A DNA stretch of 64,000 nucleotides from Platerodrilus igneus (lineage: Eukaryota; Arthropoda; Insecta; Coleoptera; Lycidae), in NCBI GenBank assembly GCA_036346225.1, contig JARFIW010001670.1, positions 6,820,001 through 6,884,000 on the forward strand. The letters are read 5' to 3'. The translations under genes were made by a program, and so were the position numbers. Position 1 is the stretch's first letter; the number at the start of each line of letters is the position of its first letter. Shown here piece by piece: positions 59,260-64,000 of this stretch. The notes under the pieces were generated by a model that ran no database searches, was not told the origin of the DNA, and saw only the letters and a program-made list of their open reading frames with translations.

Positions 59260-61010
59260 GTATTGCACTATTTGTGCACGCGGAAAATATTACTTTAGAC
59301 AGATGATAGAAGCTTTGCGCCCGGGATATGTTGGACGAAATCGTAAAAAGTTAGCTTTTCGCTTATTCGATACAACAAATGTGGGAGTAGCTATAGAATT
59401 GCGAATGCAATGTAGATGTGGCTTGGAAGGTGATCGGGACTTTGAAGAATGGGAAAGCACCGAGTATAGATGGACTAACAAGCGATATGCTTACATGGGT
59501 CCGGGGTGCTGATTGAATGTTTGTGCAAACTGATCGAGTTGTGTATAGAACAAACGAAGGTGCCTGGAGATTGAAATAGGGCGATCATAATCCCTTTACA
59601 CAAAAGCAGCAAGTTTGAATGCAAAAATTATCGCGGTATGCCTGTTGAGAGTACCCAGTAAAGTGTCTGAAAAAATTGTGATCGAGAGAATTCGCAATGT
59701 GGTTTTATGCTTGCAAGAGTAGTGTGGATCAGATATTCGCAATGCAATAAATTGTCGAATAGTGTATGCATACCAGAAAGAAAATATATGCAGCATATGT
59801 AGATCTGGCAAAGATGTATGACCCTGTGAACAGAAGTGAATTATGGAAGGCGCTGCCTGAATATGGTGTAAGCAAGTGCTTCATAAAATCTATTGGAGCT
59901 ATGTACGCAGGCAGTATCGCATGTGTAGGTGTGAATGGTAACATGGCGCAATGCTTTGTGATTGTGGAAGGCGTAAGACAGGGATGTATGATGTTTCCAT
60001 GGCTGTTAATTTTATTTATGGATAAATGTATCAGGCAGACTTACGAAGGAATGGAAGGAGTAAAATTGGTGAAACAAATGTCGACATGCTGTTGTATGCA
60101 GATGACGCAGTATTGTTGGCTGAATCATCACAAGAGTTTCAACGAATGCTTGGCAGGTTGTCGGAATTGTGTGAAAATATGTAATTGAAAGTGAATCTAA
60201 ATAAGACAAAAATAACGATTTTTGAGAGAGATGGTCGAATTCACAACTTGGTATTTCGAATGGACAATGACACGATAGAGTGAATGACTTCGTGTACCTT
60301 AGTAGAAACTCTTTGAGTAACGGAAAGCTGAATGCTGAAATAGAAAGAACGGTAAATGCTGAAAGAACCATTTCTGAAAGTATGTGGGCAGTGAACAGGA
60401 ATGCAGGAGTGAGTATAAATGCGCAAAGCCGGCCATTTACAAGAGTGCGTTTGTGTCAACTGATGTGTATGGAAGCAAAACGTGGGTCTGGCAGACGATG
60501 CATGTTAGCCGTATAGTTACTGCAGATTGAGGTTCCTAAGAAGTGTGTGTTGAAAAACGCTGAGATTCAAAGTGCCAACAAATGGGTCAGAGCAGAGTGT
60601 AGGATGCAAGTGACCATTAAGTAGTTGAGCCAGCGAAGCACGCTTAGATGGTTTGGACATGTGAAAAGAATGAACAATCATAGACTTACCAGGCGTATAT
60701 ATGCAAGTAACATGACTGGTAGAGTTGCAAAGGGCAGATGGTTGAATGTAGTATAGGTAGTTTTGAAAGAGCGACGGGTGAGAAGTCAGAAAGAAAAGAG
60801 CATTTCAAATGCAATGTATGAATGCTGCAGAGGCTAAGGAAATGTGCAGGGGGCGAGGGATGTGGAGAAAGATTATGAATGGTGCTGGAAGTAAAAGTAG
60901 TGCAGTATTACCATGCATATCCCCCCAGAAGGATGTGCTAGGTTTCGTTACCTCGATAGGGAATACCGTGGTTAGTAATTTTTTTAACATTTATTTTGAT
61001 AAGCGTAACT
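59260..61010 (+). mobile_element. LINE (non-LTR retrotransposon) reverse-transcriptase gene, decayed
   Basis: Read with frame changes, the plus strand gives AIIIPLHK near 59590 and a KNYRG block near 59620. The 59766-60188 frame follows, with YAAYVDLAKMYDPVNR (the A(F/Y).D..KAFD first catalytic region, here MYD) and VEGVRQGCMMFPWLL (RQGC..SP.LF motif). A YADDAVLL-type block in another frame is near 60100, and NKTKI near 60200. The C-terminal TLRWFGHVKRMNNHRLTRRI region is near 60640. These are standard LINE motifs of the RTE/CR1/Jockey type. It is a different family from the copies at 21-43 kb. No endonuclease domain was identified upstream of 59258. Confidence 0.82.
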
Positions 61011-61250
61011 ATCTCGATTTGAAATGAGCATGTGAATCAAACTTCTTTGATTGTTTAATTAAAACTGAAATTTTTTTTAATAGGCTTGCTTATACTACAT
61101 AATTGGGCTTTTTTTGGATTTTCTCGAATTTTTTCGGGTTCACGGCGTTGAAGGTTTATGAGATCATGCAGTATGGCCTGTCTATTTTCTAATCACATAT
61201 TATATATATAATCTTTTTTTGATTAACGACCTCCTTTTCGATAATTGATT

Positions 61251-61276
61251 ATAATTATGTTTGCGGGTATTAGGTC

Positions 61277-61324
<48 letters not shown>

Positions 61325-61884
61325 TTATGTGGTGTAACGACCTTGCAAATTATAAAATAAAATATCTATAATAACAGGCTATTAGGTCTGCTGGTTAATA
61401 AAATAAACTCTTTATTATAGTCCAAGCTTTCGGTTTTATTTTAAACCTTTTCAAGAATATAATGTGAGGTTTTAAATCAGAATCGTTGACATAGATAAAA
61501 TTCATAAATGTAAATAAAAGTGATGTATAAAGCTTTAAACAAAATAAAATAATGTGGTATTCTTATTTATAAATAAGAATACCACATTATTTTTATTTTG
61601 TTTAAAGTTTATAATAATGTGGTATTCTTATTTATAAATAAGAATACCACATTATTTTTATTTTTGTTTAAAGCTTTATACATCACTTTTTATTTACATT
61701 TATGAATTTTATCTATGTCAACGATTCTGATTTAAAACCTCACATTATATTCTTGAAAAAGGTTTAAAATAAAAACCGAAAGCTTGGACTATAATAAAGA
61801 GTTTATTTTATTAACCAGCAGACCTAATAGCCTGTTATTATAGATATTTTATTTTATAATTTGCAAGGTCGTTACACCACATAA

Positions 61885-61932
<48 letters not shown>

Positions 61933-61958
61933 GACCTAATACCCGCAAACATAATTAT
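61251..61958. repeat. 708-bp inverted repeat with nested hairpins and TA tracts
   Basis: The outer ends ATAATTATGTTTGCGGGTAT (61251) and its complement (to 61958) define an axis near 61604. Each arm has a TA tract, then text including CTATTAGGTCTGCTGG and GTTGACATAGATAAAATTC. At the centre are two copies of a smaller palindrome (GGTATTCTTATTTATAAATAAGAATACC) at about 61557-61584 and 61620-61647. Confidence 0.88.
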
Positions 61959-61959
61959 A

Positions 61960-62269
61960 TCATATCGTTGACATAGATAAAATTCATAAATGTAAATAAA
62001 AAGTGATGTATAAAGCTTTAAACAAAAATAAAAATAATGTGGTATTCTTATTTATAAATAAGAATACCACATTATTTTTATTTTTGTTTAAATCTTTATA
62101 CATCACTTTTTATTTACATTTATGAATTTTATCTATGTCAACGATTCTGATTTAAAACCTCACATTATATTCTTGAAAAAGGTTTAAAATAAAAACCGAA
62201 AGCTTGGACTATAATAAAGAGTTTATTTTATTAACCAGCAGACCTAATAGCCTGTTATTATAGATATTT

Positions 62270-62310
<41 letters not shown>
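61960..62310. repeat. Further partial inverted copy of the same repeat
   Basis: 61966-62040 and 62050-62275 repeat the inner half of the preceding structure around a third GGTATTCTTATTTATAAATAAGAATACC hairpin near 62040-62067, ending in a TA tract at 62277-62309. Confidence 0.85.
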
Positions 62311-62311
<1 letters not shown>

Positions 62312-63900
62312 CCGTGAAACTTTCTAAAATACATTCGAGCCCCAACGTTGGGCCGTCATAAATTGCCGTGGAAGTCCGCTTTGGACCTCGCCAGAGTCAA
62401 AAAAGAATTATTTTTCAAAAATATATAACTATCACAAAATTTTCTTACTAAATTTCAAACTAATTACTCAGCAACTTCCCTGGCTAGCTCAGATGTGCCT
62501 CCTCTCGGATACCTAAATTTACTATCATTCTCTTAACCATTCACACACCATTCAATAAAATCACAAAATAATACAACAATCATACAATATTTATTTACCG
62601 CTATCTACAAATAATAATTCATAGTTATGTACAGTTCGGTGCTCTAGTTACACCTCAATAAATCCTATCTTTCTAAAGTCCTTGTTTTTAAAATTGTATT
62701 CTCAAACACATTTAATGCAACGGGAGTAAATGGGCCCCAAATAATACCTTATCTTTATTTATTACTGCACACTGGAGTATGGTGAGCTCATGATACCGTG
62801 TTTATTAATGTATGCTTCCCACTTTGCATACTATTACTACAAACTTAAAAAAAAAACCCATGTACTCTTAACAATTAAATTTAAATTCATCAAGAAATTT
62901 TAATAAGCTTTACGTACACCTTTTGTTTTATATTCAAAATACCATAATAATAGTCAGTTATACGTATCTCTTTTAATACGTTAAATTACCAAAATAACCA
63001 TCAAAGTTCACTCACACATCACAAATAATTTCAACAGTTTATCAAAAAAAAAACAACAACAAATTCAAATGCGTTATCTTCCTGAACCCCTCGACTTCGT
63101 GATTATGCACGATGCTCCACCAGCTATTTATAGATGAAAACACAATCTAAGTTGAGCTTCGTGCTACCCATTCACTATCAATTCCAACATCCAAATCCAT
63201 TTATATTACACTTGTTTACTACTGTATTATTAATTTACGAACTAGTTAAAGTATTCGTGGACCTCAGTTAAATTTAAATTACTCGCCACTATTCGTGCTA
63301 CTAATTTTAAAGGCCACAAATAATCTTATACTATTTTACTGAATTTTACAAATTTTTAAAACTTACAAGCCTCGTCGGTTGATTATTATACGTAAGCGAT
63401 GCGAAATTAAAAAAAAAAAGCCTTATTAATTTTCTTCCCGTATTTATACAGTAACAACAGGCCCCTCTTGGCTACTCTTTACGCGAAATACTTAATCGAA
63501 AATAATATTTTCGCAAATTTTGTATAACAGTTTTAAAACTTCCAGAAATATTCCCTCGTCAACACGCTATATCATTCAAACTATCGCATCCACCTGTCGC
63601 GTGTTCGTCTGTTCTAAAACTAACTATTTCGACCAATGACCTAGTCCTATGACGACATAAAACTCCGCCTGTAATATTGTATCTCCTCTCCGTCTTATGC
63701 ATATTGGATGTCGCTTTCCTACCTTACTTGTGTAGTAGAGAATCGATATTGCTGACCGCGTCCACGTGGATTGAGTACGTGCGTTATGAAATCGAATGTT
63801 CTTGTACCCTTCTCATTCTGTAGCATATTATTGATTGTGCATCCCTTTTGCTCTTTAAGAAACTTTTGTTAGCGTTTATGCGAAACCACCGACGGTTGAA
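62311..63900. other. AT-rich DNA, no gene recognised
   Basis: A 12-bp palindrome CCCAACGTTGGG lies at 62341-62352, flanked by two ATTGCCGTG direct repeats (62309 and 62363). The CCCAACGTTGGGG type text is reminiscent of LTR-element primer-binding regions on the minus strand, but no LTR pair or coding region supports it. Confidence 0.45.
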
Positions 63901-63917
63901 CAATATTTCCATGAAGC

Positions 63918-63965
63918 TCGCCTTGTTTAAATTAAATTAAATTAAAATAAATTAAATTAATTAAT
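63918..63965. repeat. TTAAA/TAAAT simple repeat
   Basis: Runs of AAATT repeated about nine times near the window end. Confidence 0.85.
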
Positions 63966-64000
63966 GATTTCTATTGGCTTATAAAACTGATTTTCTTTAT

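Overview
The window looks like arthropod, most likely insect, nuclear DNA. It is strongly AT-rich, carries long (TA)n tracts, and holds no intact host gene that I can recognise. Almost everything identifiable is a transposable element of a kind common in insects: a DD41D mariner-like element, a Maverick/Polinton (adintovirus-like) derivative, piggyBac, Ty3/Gypsy, BEL/Pao, several non-LTR retrotransposon fragments and a tRNA-derived SINE family. No rRNA gene, functional tRNA gene or CRISPR array was seen.

Layout. 1-2526: mariner-like element with inverted repeats of about 0.5 kb, its left tip outside the window. 3312-16234: the centrepiece, a 12.9 kb element made of two near-identical 5.85 kb inverted arms (3318-9169 and 10376-16228) around a 1.2 kb spacer. 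It is flanked by the perfect 6-bp target duplication ATCAAA and starts AGT / ends ACT. The arms carry the zinc-finger N-terminus of a Polinton-type protein-primed DNA polymerase (PolB), two displaced PolB C-terminal pieces and unrecognised ORFs. 16235-21570: anonymous AT-rich DNA. 21590-22835: SINE plus LINE tail. 26470-27970: decayed piggyBac transposase. 28085-30118: Gypsy pol remnant with its 3' LTR. 31985-36620 and 40440-42700: several LINE fragments in both orientations, two more SINE copies and a small fold-back element. 43515-51287: a 6.55 kb BEL/Pao element with almost identical LTRs, bracketed by TA tracts and by two arrays rich in TATCGATA. 51800-52330: mariner remnant. 59260-61010: a further LINE. 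61251-62280: nested palindromes with TA tracts.

The most interesting object is the palindromic Maverick. The target duplication shows that the whole inverted structure was integrated as one unit, so it is probably not a chimeric read. A second, 58-bp near-perfect palindrome with a GC-rich core lies at 9177-9234. It appears to be the original symmetry axis, so I infer a head-to-head dimer of one element whose left half later lost about 1.13 kb beside the axis. This looks like a non-autonomous, fold-back Maverick that could also give long hairpin RNA. Genes A, B and C, read outward from the axis, are compactly spaced like viral genes, but all are broken in at least one copy.

Many ORFs here, including those in the BEL element with nearly identical LTRs, are broken by single-base indels. 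Some of these may be long-read assembly errors rather than real decay.
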